The position numbers and the translations under genes were made by a program. The notes beneath the pieces were generated by a model, which was not told the origin of the DNA, did not search any database, and worked only from the letters and a program-made list of their open reading frames with translations. 64,000 nt of DNA from Hirudinaria manillensis (lineage: Eukaryota > Annelida > Clitellata > Hirudinida > Hirudinidae), in contig CM067531.1 of the NCBI GenBank assembly GCA_034509925.1, positions 5,364,001 to 5,428,000 of the forward strand. The letters are read 5' to 3'. Positions 46,501 through 57,658 of the stretch are shown here, one piece after another; positions within the stretch are counted from its first letter, which is position 1, and each line of letters starts with the position of its first letter.

Positions 46501-49500
46501 TCAAGTCAGATGCTCAGAATGGGTGAGTTAACACATCCAGATCGGGTCTTGAAGGTGTCCATTTCTGTGTTTTTTCTTACTTTCCAATTTGTGTTTTGTT
46601 AAAATAAGTAAAATTGATTGACCGAATTTCTCGTTTTTCTTTATGATAACTTTATTCATTAAAATATATTTATTTTCACACTTAAAGCAGAAAAGCAGGC
46701 GGCTTTCTCAGAGATTCCGATTCTCCGCAAAGGGTTGTTTATTGCTTCTCAATCGAGCACTGCATTCACGTCGCTCAATCGAATAAAATCGTCAGTTGTC
46801 CCCGCCACGGAAATCTCGGTCCTTTTTGTACGGCAGACGAGAACGGACACGTTTATTTTGCACACGTGGCACCTGATACAGTAATCAACTTTCACCTTGC
46901 AGTTTAAACAATCCTTTAAACGATCGTCTAAAATGATTTTGCATCCCGTAAAAAGGTCTTTTACGATCTGCCGAGCGACCTCGTGGTTCCGACCGACGAC
47001 CTTCAGAGAACGAAATTCTTAGGAAAGGGTGCGTTCGGAGCCGTTTACGTCGGACTCATACACGTAAAGGTCTGATTGAGGTCTACCTTTGAGTTAATTA
47101 ATTAAATGTTTTCCAGGCAGCTTTTCGATTGACAATTTAAAACTAAATTCTAATTTTTAAGCAAATTTCTCAGAGTTGCAGGAATCGATAATACGGCCAG
47201 TGTTTAATATATTGATGTTGCATTGTATTGATTGAACACCTTTTGTGATGCGGACGAGTTTGTATCAGAACATTTTGTCGACAGAAGATGAAAAGCACGT
47301 GTCCCGTAGCCGTTAAACTTCTGAGGCCCATTATTCCCGAGGAGGAGATTCCTCTTGATTTGTTCCGACTTTTCCAGGTGAACTTAACCATTAATGAACC
47401 ATAAATTTGTTTCAAAATTTAAAATGAATGATTTCTATTATTTTTATTCAGAAAGAGTGCGATTTGTGGACGAGGGACCCGGTTCTGAAGTGCTGCGAAG
47501 CTTACATGATTGCTCGCAAGGAGTTGAGCATCTTGTTGAACTTGAATCACGAACACGTAGTCTCGCTGGTCGGAATCTGCGTTTCCCCTCCTTGCCTCGT
47601 TCTCTCGCTCGCTCCGCTCGGCTGTCTGAACGATCACATGAAGTCCTTTCGCAGGGCCGGTACAAAATTGCCTCTGTATTGCATCAGGGATGTCATTATT
47701 CAGGTTTGAGATCATTGTACCTCCTACATTTGTCATCGTCTTTATTTGAAACAATAGCAGAAAAATTTCCAGGTTGCGTCGGCTTTGAGTTATCTTCATT
47801 CAAGACACATCATATATAGAGATCTTAAATCAGAAAACATTCTGGTGTGGTCCTTTCCTGATTGGCAAAATAAAAGATTGTTAAATCCAGTGGATGTGAA
47901 ATTGGCCGATTATGGAGTCAGTAGAGTGTTCTCTCCCTCGGGAACGAAAGGATACGCGGGCACGCTGCCCTTCATGGCTCCTGAGATTCTCGTCCAAAAT
48001 GGTGAAGAAATTTACACAGAAAAGGTGACATATTCATATTCATTTTTTAAAATAAATTCTTGTCAAACTGTAATTTATTTGTTTGCTTCTGAAGGTCGAT
48101 TGTTATTCTTTTTCTCTTCTCATCTACGAATTGGTGAGCCTCAAGATGCCTTACGAAGGGGACGTGCTTCTCGGAACCTGTGGAATTAACCTCAAGAGTC
48201 ACGTCCTTGCAGGAGGAAGGCCTGTCTTGACATTGAAAGTAATTGTTTAAATGCACAGTTTTGATTCTACATTAAATTGCATTGCATTAAATTCTGTAAA
48301 TTTTTTGCTAATTTATGATTTTTTTATATCCTCATTTAGTTAAGTGATTTTTTTTGGCATTTATTCTTGATTAATTAATTATTTTGTCAACAATTGCCTT
48401 TAACATTTAGGAGGCACGACGTCCTTCCAACGTCCTTGACCTTATGACTCTATGTTGGTCGCCTGACCCTCATGAACGCTTGTCAGCCTCTGAAGTTGAG
48501 CTGTTTGCAAGGCAGCCAGAGTTCTGCTCGTTGCTGGATGTCATCAGATTTACTGAAGATTTGGAACTCACCTGTGCCACTTCAGTGAGACATCAAAAGA
48601 TTCTCTCTGAATCATTCCAAGAGGCCTTCTGCGAAGTTCTCGTATACGGACTGATGCACGAGAAAGGAAAGCCAAAGACCGGATCACTTTATGCTTACAC
48701 TTTCACAGAAGATGGCTTGGGGCACTTGAGGGTTATTAGTCTTTACACATACTAATCCCAACTATAGATGTGCAATTGGCATGAAGTGAACTTTCAGCGC
48801 CCCTGTGGCTCACACGCACTGCGCTATATAAATGTATTATTATTGTTATTATTATTATTATTTGTCCCCACACTAACCAACCATTCCTGCAATAGTTCAT
48901 CTCCATCGGGGAATACCAAGTCATGTTTTATGCTTGACAAGTGCACACTTTGCACTCTTTCATTTTGAATGCATTCATCTTTCATTGAAGTTTCATTCAA
49001 CAGTCTTTTTCTTGCAGAAGTTAAAATCCAGTACGGGAAAATTAATCGCTATGTGCGTCACCGAGGGATTTGTCTGGTGTGCAGCCGAGCACTCTGTTTT
49101 GCACATCTTCAGGTTTGGTCTCAAATTTTGTTTCATTGATTTCAGTACATGGATTAAGACATCATAAGGCAACTTAACAGGATACCCGAATATTCGGAAC
49201 TTACGAAATTTTCGGTAGCAGAAGCTCCCACGAACATCATCTGCATTTGCGAGATTCAAGACGGGTTGTGCGTCGTGCTGGACAACGGCATGTTTGTACT
49301 CTGCTCGTTGAATGTGAGCCAGGACCAAACCTCCAATGTAGATGTAACAGTTGCAAAATATCCTGGGAATGGAAAGCTGGTTCATTGCATCTTATATTCT
49401 TCCATTTCAAAGTTAGTTTTTCAAAGTGTACTAAATGTGCAGGTGAAGTTTCTGCATTGCTCATTACCTTGTGCCATGTGTTTTATCTTGTAGTAGGCAT

Positions 49501-50416
49501 TACCTCTGGTCTGGCCAAACTCAGGGCTCTCTTTTGCTTTGGGAATTAGTGGGTGAATCTCTGAAACCCATTCAAATGCTTCGACACTCATTTTCCAAAG
49601 ATGTTCTTTGTGATACAGTCCACATTTCATCAGAGGGGATCGAATCACTTAATTTCTTTACCTACGTGTTTCCAGGTTAGAGTTATAAAGTATTACCAAT
49701 AATACTTTATTATTAAAAATAATTTAGTATTTAAAATATTAGTGTGACTCTTGATTGTGTGGTTTCTAAATGCATTATATTGCTCTTGTGATAAGGTTCT
49801 ATCATATACAAGTGGAATGCCAAGAGAAGATGCATAGAAGGGAGCTTCAATATTTCGATTGCACATCCTCCACTTAAAGGGGATGAGGAACTCTTCAACA
49901 GAGCAACACAGGGTATGGTTTTAATGAGGATGACAACCATTACAACTTTGAAACTGACCACTGATTTTTATTCTTTAATCAGCTAATCATTGTACAGTCA
50001 TTTCCATGTCTGTCATAGGAGGTAATTTGTACGTCTTCACGTCTTTTGGCTGCCTGATGGGCATCGACCCTGCGGCAGACATGACGTGCAAGTTCGTGTG
50101 TAGAATTTCTCCGGAGGAGTCTCCAAGCTTCGGCGCCATCCTTCCGTTGTGCCAATATGCTGGAATTCTTTCTGATCCACATTCGGGCATTGTTCCTCAT
50201 CTTGAAAAGGAAGGAAGGGAATCTATTTTTAACTCCTCTAAAGTGGAGAAATGCTTATTTTCTGTCATCACGCCGAGTTATAGGAGTCTCAAAGATGCCG
50301 TCGTTTCGATGAATCTGAAAGACGATTCATTCGCAATCAAAAGTGGATTTTGTATTTCAGCCTGGTCCGATGAAATATTCAGACAACCGCTCGATGCTAA
50401 TGCTCACCAAACTTGA
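37579..50416 (+). CDS. LRRK1: Leucine-rich repeat kinase, LRRK1-type ROCO protein (ANK-LRR-Roc-COR-kinase-WD40)
   Basis: Complete ROCO kinase, 32 exons, frame kept at every junction, 2,507 residues. Exons: 37579-37771, 38198-38238, 38572-38737, 38874-38909, 39076-39208, 39313-39457, 39896-40903, 41000-41880, 41976-42198, 42271-42426, 42735-42880, 43115-43217, 43285-43440, 43640-43762, 43827-44082, 44495-44627, 44943-45037, 45188-45310, 45390-45574, 45723-46522, 46691-46880, 46956-47069, 47285-47377, 47452-47703, 47773-48024, 48095-48238, 48411-48731, 49018-49112, 49181-49411, 49497-49675, 49796-49912, 49983-50416. Ankyrin repeats ~5-480; LRRs ~550-1030; Roc GTPase with P-loop GKQATGKT (~1057), DFGGQ and THLD; COR ~1260-1760 (LRDIYFLDPQWLCD). 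Kinase: GKGAFGAVY (~1787), VAVK (Lys ~1813), YRDLKSENILVWS (Asp ~1934) and DYG (Asp ~1963). DYG for DFG, YRD for HRD, ankyrin repeats and NILVWS favour LRRK1 over LRRK2. The WD40-like C-terminus is poorly conserved. Confidence 0.93.
38263..38288. repeat. 26 bp word in LRRK intron 2 (copy 2)
   Basis: One-mismatch copy of 37441-37466, 25 bp after the exon 2 donor. May be the end of a short dispersed repeat. Confidence 0.6.
41930..42002 (+). repeat. Source copy of intragenic duplication: LRRK intron 8 acceptor plus start of exon 9
   Basis: Holds the 3' end of intron 8, its AG acceptor and the first ~27 bases of exon 9. A near-identical copy sits at 42569-42642. Confidence 0.85.
42569..42642 (+). 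repeat. Duplicate of LRRK exon 9 acceptor region inside intron 10
   Basis: About 73 bp matching 41930-42002 with roughly four substitutions and one inserted A. It contains a copied polypyrimidine-AG acceptor and a partial exon 9 start, but no partner donor, and the frame soon meets a stop. It is a decoy acceptor rather than a usable exon. AATTATTAATAATTA-type AT-rich palindromic sequence flanks the copy on both sides. Confidence 0.85.
44790..44935. repeat. Degenerate AT-rich tandem repeat in LRRK intron 16
   Basis: Repeated words of the type ATTGTTATTGTATTGCAATTATAT with drifting copies, directly before exon 17. Simple repeat expansion. Confidence 0.55.
48770..48862 (+). mobile_element. SINE/LINE 3' tail-like insertion in LRRK intron 27
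   Basis: GCGCTATATAAATG followed by an (ATT)n tail at about 48834-48862. GCGCTATATAAAT plus a short simple tail is a common 3' end of tRNA-derived SINEs and of their CR1/L2-type partner LINEs in many invertebrates. GTGGCTCACACGCACT precedes it. No complete A/B box could be placed. Confidence 0.5.
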
Positions 50417-52573
50417 AAATTCTGATATATATCCTGTTGTTTAACTGAGATTCCTTCTTGTTGATGGGTTAACTAAATTGTTTTGAGAAGCAATTTGAAT
50501 TGCTTGAACGCTGGCCTTTTCAAGTTCTCTCCAGAACCAACTGCATTTCTGCCTTATAATTCTAGTCTTAATGTTTCTTCTGTGTTGTGGTGTGATCAAA
50601 TGAATTGAGAAGCACAAATATTGTTTGTGTTTCTTTTTCATCCAAAGGAAACATGTTTAAAAAAGTTCTCCAAGGCAATGTTGTACAGTATTTGTGACTA
50701 GTCTGTTCTGGTTGATTCTAACCTACGTTGTTATATGAAGATATAAACTTATCAAGTTTTCTTATACTGATAAACTTGATTTGGATTTTTTGTGTTTGCC
50801 ATTGACTTTTTTTTTTGTTACTGGATGGAACCAGTTTATAGAACTGACTATGAATTAATTTCTGTATTTTATCCCAACATTCAAAGTAATGTGTGACAAC
50901 AAGCCAATTCTAACAATCACACTAGGATGTTAGTGTTTAATTAAATCTCCTGGCCTCTAAAGGATTAACAATTTCTAATTTACTCCCTTAGCAGAATTTT
51001 GTTTCTTTGCTTTAGCACTTTGAGGATGTCGTGTGCCTGCAAAGAACACAGAATTGTCATATTCCTTCGTTGGTACGTCAAAATGCACCAGTTAAGTGCT
51101 GGTCATTCAATGTTTCATCCAGATATATCAGGGAAAAATTTCAAGAAATTTTGATTTTGTTTCAGACGTACCAGGCATTATCTGACTAAACAGTTCTTAC
51201 TTACGTACTAATACTTATGTATGCTTCCTATACGCTCCAAAAGTCGGGGGGATGCCGATTGCCCCCCCCCCCCCCCAAAATGATGTTATTTGGATGAAAC
51301 ATTGCAGGTATGGCAATTGCTCCAAAATAACAGACATCTGCATTTGATTTTGGAGCTCTACAATAGATATGCATTAGAAGTTGGGTCAATTCGATAAATC
51401 TTCTTAAGAAGCTCTGGAAAACGGGTTTTGTGTGTCACAAACAACTCTTCAACATTAATTCGCATTAGACTGAGAATTAAAAATTATCTCAATTGTCTTG
51501 AATCAGCGTATATGGCCAAGAGGGTAGACAGGAAAAAATGGTTAGTGGATTTATCTTCCCAAAGGATTAAGGAACTTCCTTCATAAAGTTTGAATTTAAA
51601 AAAAAAGCCTCTCTGTGTAACTTAAAACCCGATACCTTATCCTCATTAAATTATTTGCTAACACAATTGTTTTGGTATTTATTGTCATTATTCTTTGAAT
51701 CTAAAGCCGAACTACGACGTAATTCAGAGCTTTTGCCCTCCTGAATGACGAATGACGCCCCCTGTTGACTGTTGCCCCTCCCCGACTATTGATAGAAGAA
51801 AGACTTGGCGCTGTTTTATATAGACTTTTTTTCAAACTGAATTACTTTTTCTTGCATTTCTGATTCACGTGGCTTAAGAAAAATTGAGCAAGTTAAATAA
51901 ATGAATGAGAGGCTTGTGAGTCTTGATCCTTTTGCGCGATGAGCAAGCGTCTTTGGTTTCATGTTGTCTGACATTGCAGGTAAACATACGGGGAAAGTTG
52001 TCGGATGTGAGTATTGGGTGTGACGAAGTTGGTTGGAAGGATTTTTGCATCAATTTAAAGAGGCGGTTAGGTTGAGATTGTATTTGTTCTGAGCAAATTA
52101 GGGAAATGTTTTGCTGTTAGAACGTTCGATCTCTGCATCCGGGTTGCTCGGCGTTCCATCAAGTGCATTTCTGGTTGACATTTGATATTCAATCGATGAA
52201 AGTTTGATTTCATGCTGCATGAGTGGCATTTGATACCTACTCACGGTCAATAAATCGAGCTGTTTTTTGTAACTGTTTTATCCATCTTTAAAATATAATC
52301 ACATTCATAAACGCTGGATAATTTTCTTTAAACAAATCAAACTCTAAATTACTACGTTTTCAGAAATCAATTTTGATAATCGTTGTTCTCATCGATTTAC
52401 TATAATTTGAATAACATTTCAGGAAATATCAGTAACAAGAAGAAAAATTTTAAAAGTGCAAACAAAGGAAGTTGTCGTTTTCAAACTGGATTAAAGAACT
52501 TGCATGATACACTCACCAAAAGCAATTTTTGGCAAATTTAAATTGAGCTTTGTGACTCATTTGCAACTGAAAC
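50417..52573. other. Intergenic LRRK to muscleblind
   Basis: LRRK 3' UTR, then AT-rich sequence and presumably the muscleblind promoter and 5' UTR. It includes a 15-base C homopolymer at 51262-51276. No gene seen. Confidence 0.5.
51262..51276. repeat. Poly-C tract (15 C)
   Basis: Uninterrupted run of C in an otherwise AT-rich region. Confidence 0.9.
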
Positions 52574-53596
52574 ATGGATCCAGTTGATATGTCTCCTAAA
52601 GTAGCAGCCATTTTACTGAAGCCAGGAAAAGATTCGAGATGGCTGACTCTAGAAGTTTGTCGAGAGTTTTCCAGGGATGCTTGCCCCAGGAGTGATGAAG
52701 ATTGCAAGTATGCCCATCCACCTTCACATGTTGAAGTTCAGAATGGAAAAGTCGTCTGCTGCTTTGACTTCATCAAGGTTAAATGCTGTTAATTTTAGTT
52801 AGATTGAGCTGTAATTTATATTATAGACATTGAAGAAGAATAAGACCAGCTGAACTAATAGCATTTTGGTATATAAAGTCTTTTTTTAATTAAATAATCT
52901 TTCATGAAATTCTGAATTATGCAATCTGTTTTGGTTTCGTTCATTGTAATTTTTATGATTCAGTTTTACTTTAAAAATAAAATTATCTTTTGTAAGATAA
53001 AAATAATTTAAGAAATTAAGCTTCAGCATTATTTGAGCTTATTTTCATATTGGAATTTTGATGTAATTTGTCATAAAATAGAGCAAGTTAAATGTCATTG
53101 GAACTGATCCAAATGAATGAAAGTTTCAACAATTTTCTTGCCTCCTGCTGGTAATTAATATTTAGAAAACTGTCTAGGAATTAAGTGAAGCCAACCATCA
53201 TTTTCCGCTTCAAATTAAATTACTTTAAATTATAATACTTTAAATTATTACATTAATTTATTTTTGAAGTAATGTGAAAGTTATTCAAGCCAGGCTTAGG
53301 CTCCATTTCAAGATGATTTCGATATAGATACAAAAACTTAAGAGTTTTGAGTTGTTCTTTTGTTTTTATGAGTGGGTTTTTGAACAAAAGAAAAACATTT
53401 AGAAATTATTTTATGTTAACAATGTTATTATAACTTAATAATTATTAAGAATGTTAAAGTAATTATTCCAAAGTGCTGTCTCAAAAAAAAATTGATGATG
53501 TCATTTCAAAGAGATTATAAATTATAAGGATTAGTTTCATCCAGTATGTGGAAGTGCAACTTTAAAAGATTTCTTATGTATCATGTGCAGAACAGC

Positions 53597-53630
<34 letters not shown>

Positions 53631-56600
53631 GTCATCATCATTATTACAAATGGTTCCTTCTGATGCAAAGTCCTTGGTAGTCCATGTCTGTGATTTTTCA
53701 GCTTCTACTTTTCAAGGATAAAATTTGTTGAACAGAAAACAAGGTTTAGAAAATATTTTTTAGAAAATATTTAGCATGCCGGTTACTAATTAATGCTATT
53801 AGTTTATGCTAATTGATGCATTTTTAATTTAAATTATTTATTATTCATGTTTATAGTAAAATAACTTCTGCATTTTTTTATTTTTTTGGGACCATTTTGA
53901 GGGTGTGCATTAACAATTATTATGAGTGATAAATCTTGCTTTAACTGGAATAATTATATTCTCTTTTTCAATGGCATCCGGATTGATGCACTTTCTAATA
54001 TCCAACGTAAGTTATGGATTATTAATGGTCTCGTATTATTGTTATCTGAAAATGATACTTTTCAGAGTTGTTTTGATCGGGGCAGACATGATGTTTCAAA
54101 GAGATTATGTGTTGATGATTAAAAAAGCATTAAAAATCCAGATCCTTCAAAGTCTAGCAAGGAGCTGATATTTTTGTCGACTCTCGGTTGCTTAAAAACG
54201 CTTTGCAGTAAGAAACGGCTAATATCAGGATCCTTTTGAATTAGCTTGAACATTCTTTTCTCCTAATGGAGGAAATACGAGGTTGTTTTTTTTGTGCCTC
54301 TTCAAATTAAGCAGAACGGAGAACTTAAATAATTTTAGTTCCTTTTGGTTGCCCTTTGTTGTAAATTTCATTAATTTTTGAACCAACCCTCTCTCTGTGT
54401 TGTGAGAAGTTTTGGTGGGAGAGAATTTGACACTTGCAGAATCCCCTATGATGTTGATTCATTTGATTTTGCTAAGCAGAGCTTTAGTCCTGCATATGTT
54501 TGTCTTTCTAATTTGAGACACTGTGTTGATGAGGCATTTTCATATATTTTCTAAATATATTCCTATGAATAGACCATGTCTCCAAAAGGATATTGTTAAT
54601 TGGATCTTCTATCAAATCGATAGATGTTTATAAGATGTATTAACATTTTAAAGTAGAAAATCTTATGAAATAAAATATTTTAGAAATGTAATTTGTTATA
54701 TTCTAATTTTATATTATTTCATTTTGGTCTAACCTTGGAAGGTGGCTTATAGGCCATTAACAGTATAATATAAGCAAATAGGAATGAGTTTAAAGAAAAT
54801 ATGAAACACTTGATAACCTGGACAGTGATGAATATTATACTACAATAACCTATCTTTGCTTTAGAATTATGACTTTGTAAAAACCTTAAAAAAAAAAAGA
54901 AATATTTTTCTATAATTTCATTATTGGTGACCTATGAATAATTCAGAAAAATTATATAAATAATTATATCAGTAATAATTATATCATAGGTTGCCTCCTC
55001 AGCGGGAATAATTCCTTTCGGGCATCCTCAGTTTCACCGTTACATTTTTTTGGTTTTTCAATTTGTGTGGTGTTAATTTTGGTGTCTCCAAAAAGATGAA
55101 TAAATATATCAGTAATTGTCAACAAGTCAAAAATATGGCAGAGCAAGTGCCAGAGAAACAACCCTCCATGCAAATACCTCCATCCTCCTTCGCACCTTAA
55201 GGAACAGCTGTTGGAAACTGGACGTCAGAACCTGATCGTGAAGAATCTTCAGCTACAAAGTGCACTTAGTTCTGGACTTTTACAGCCAGTTCTTGCTGTG
55301 TCTGCAGGCTCATCATTTCCCTTGGTATTTAAAATTTTATAATTTTTTAATTTGTTCTAACATTATTTGTTTTATGTTCTAGAAAGGCTTAGATTTATTT
55401 CCTTCCTTTTATTTCCATGCCTTTTTAAAACCATGATTCTTGTAGGTGGCTTCTTCAAAGCCTGTCATGCCATCTGCTTACCAGGCAATGTTAATGCCAG
55501 GCCAACAACATTTTGGTGTGAGTGAATAATAATCATAATAATTAGCTATAAATTGTTGATATCCTATCCGAGTCCGGAGTTTGACAATGGACTTCAAATC
55601 GTGACTTTTTTCCTGCAGTCTGCAGGAAGTCCGTACGTCATACCTTCACCATCCTCGGTGGTTCCTCAATACCAGATTCTCGGATCTGCCCAGGGGGCAC
55701 TGCCCGGCTACCCTGCCAACGGTTTGGTTCAGGTGGTAAACCCTGCCCAGTATGCTAACATCATCCCTTTGGGTGTGGTCAACAATCCGGCATCTTATCC
55801 CTTTCAAGTATGCTGCAGATGAAATTATATATCTCAGGACGGATTTAATGAAGTATTAAAAATTTAATCTTAAAAATCCGAGACGAGACTCGGATCCTTG
55901 GCACGTAGAACATTTTCATCATGTCCTTAGTTGTTATGTTGGTGTGTTTGTTTGATGAGGTATCTCGCAAGTGATGGGTATTCATTCGGCATATTATTTT
56001 CCATGTCGATCGGACCGAGTTAAGGACGCCCGCCTAAGACTTTGGAGATCTTTTTCAGGTCCTGCCTTACTTGGAATCTCCTATGGATTCCTCAGTGAAA
56101 ATTAATCAGCCTGCAAGTTCACAGTCTCAGGCATTACATTCTTATGAGGTAGGTCCCCTGCATGGAATTCAGAAGTTATGACGACAATGGCGATATTTGT
56201 TTAGGCGAGACGTGGTTATTTAGTCTTAAGCGTGAGGTTCGTAACACGGTATTAACGAATAAACTAATTTAAACGAGTTTAATCGTAATATTTCTCGACC
56301 GGAAGTCGTGCTTTGCATTCGTTCGTGACGAACGTCACATGTTTATGATTCATAAATTTTGCATTGACGTCTGCAGTGAATGACGGAAACTGCTCTTTCG
56401 CCCGTCCTCCGAAATTACCATGGTAATTTTATTGAGCCGAGTTCTGCTTTTTTTAAAAGCTGTGGCATGCATTCCAGCGACGGCGCGGGTCGTCGGCGTT
56501 TTGTCGTCTGTTCAGTTTCGTTTGTTGGTTTGCAACTTCTAGAATGATTCCGTTCCGAGAGTGCTTTCACTTTCACTTTTCAATGTAGCATCCTTTCATA

Positions 56601-57658
56601 TGTTCATGCCTTGTTTTGATGAAACATGGTGGCTTGCAATGCTTTTGACTGGTTGTGGTTGTAAATTTTGAGTTAGGTTATTTTAACCTCCTCTTGTGTT
56701 GCGTGGCCTACGAGAGAATCTTTCGAACGACCAACGAGGTTGCAGATTTGCACTCTCTAACTGCTTCGTGTTACTCATCTTTCTCTGATGTTTCGAAAGA
56801 AGACGAAACTTAAATATTCTCAGAAGCTTTAAAGGACTAAAAAGTTTTAAAAATCATATGTAAACAATGAGCGATAATGATGGTCCCAAAAGATGACTTC
56901 TCGATGAGGTTCGAGCACGGAGTTAAAGTTTCGTGCGACCCGACTGTCGTCTGCTTTACTTGATCCAAGCGCTCACAGGGGGCATACGTTCTTGACCTGC
57001 CCATTGAAATGCAAATGGACCCCAGGATATTTTTTCAGCTACATTCAAGGAAGAGAGACTGAAAAACTATTTTCATCTCAGTGATGATGATGATAATGAT
57101 GATAACAAAGGTTTCAGCTTGAAACTCATTTATTAAAATGGAGTTGTTTTGTTTGCTTCTTAATTAATTTGCATTCCAAAAAATTGCCTCACACTGCAGA
57201 AGAAAGGCTTGCTTGTTGTTCCAAATTTCATTTGCGGTGTCAGCCAATCAGATTCGTCGGACCGCCCGCTTCTGTAGAAAGCTTTTCTAACAACGCGAAT
57301 GCCGAAAGAGCGTCCGTCGCAGTCGACGGCTTAAAGTCTTCGACTCGAGCTACGTTTTTTGCTTTAGGGTGCCACGGAAGACAAGTCCGCAGGTAACGGA
57401 CTGACCAGGAAGAGAGTTCACGATGCATCATCCAACGTTCAGACTGTCAGCAAGCTAAGACTTTTTGTAGCTGTGTTTTCAATTCATTGAAGATGGTATT
57501 TTTTTTTCTTTCAGGGAACGTTTGCACCCCCGTTGAAGCGCACGGCGCTCGTGGATGCCAAGAGCGGCCTGCCAGTTTATGCCCAGGTTCCCGCTCCTCA
57601 GCTGTCTCTTGCTTCTTTACCGATGCAACAGCCGCAGTACTTCCCCATATCACGTTAG
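52574..57658 (+). CDS. mbl: Muscleblind-like RNA-binding splicing regulator
   Basis: CCCH zinc-finger protein that binds YGCY RNA and controls alternative splicing, chiefly in muscle and nerve. Six exons in phase 0 throughout: 52574-52777, 55142-55324, 55446-55517, 55619-55807, 56059-56148 and 57515-57658, 293 residues. Exon 1 begins MDPVDMSPKVAAILL and holds finger 1, C-x7-C-x6-C-x3-H (WLTLEVCREFSRDACPRSDE). Finger 2 is split by intron 1 (CFDFIK | SKCQRNNPPCKYLHPP) and has x6 spacing, as I recall for other invertebrate Mbl. Then come HLKEQLLETGRQNLI and a Pro/Ala/Gln-rich low-complexity tail, with LKRTALVDAKSGLP in the last exon. No second finger pair was found. All introns being phase 0 allows free exon skipping. 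Alternative 3' ends are likely. Confidence 0.93.
53598..53643. repeat. (CAT)n microsatellite in muscleblind intron 1
   Basis: About 15 CAT/ATC units with one GTC interruption. Confidence 0.9.
57368..57466 (+). CDS. Possible muscleblind cassette exon (99 nt, phase 0)
   Basis: A TTTTTGCTTTAG acceptor, 33 open codons in the same phase as all other muscleblind exons, and a GTAGCT donor. The peptide includes NGLTRKRVHDASS, a basic patch that could serve in nuclear import. It is GC-richer than surrounding intron. It lies 48 bp before the terminal exon. Support is splice logic and composition only. Confidence 0.35.

Noticed and set aside
47394-47819. Long ORFs in other frames across the LRRK kinase exons
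   Set aside because: They are shadows of exons 24 and 25, whose true frame carries the kinase motifs.
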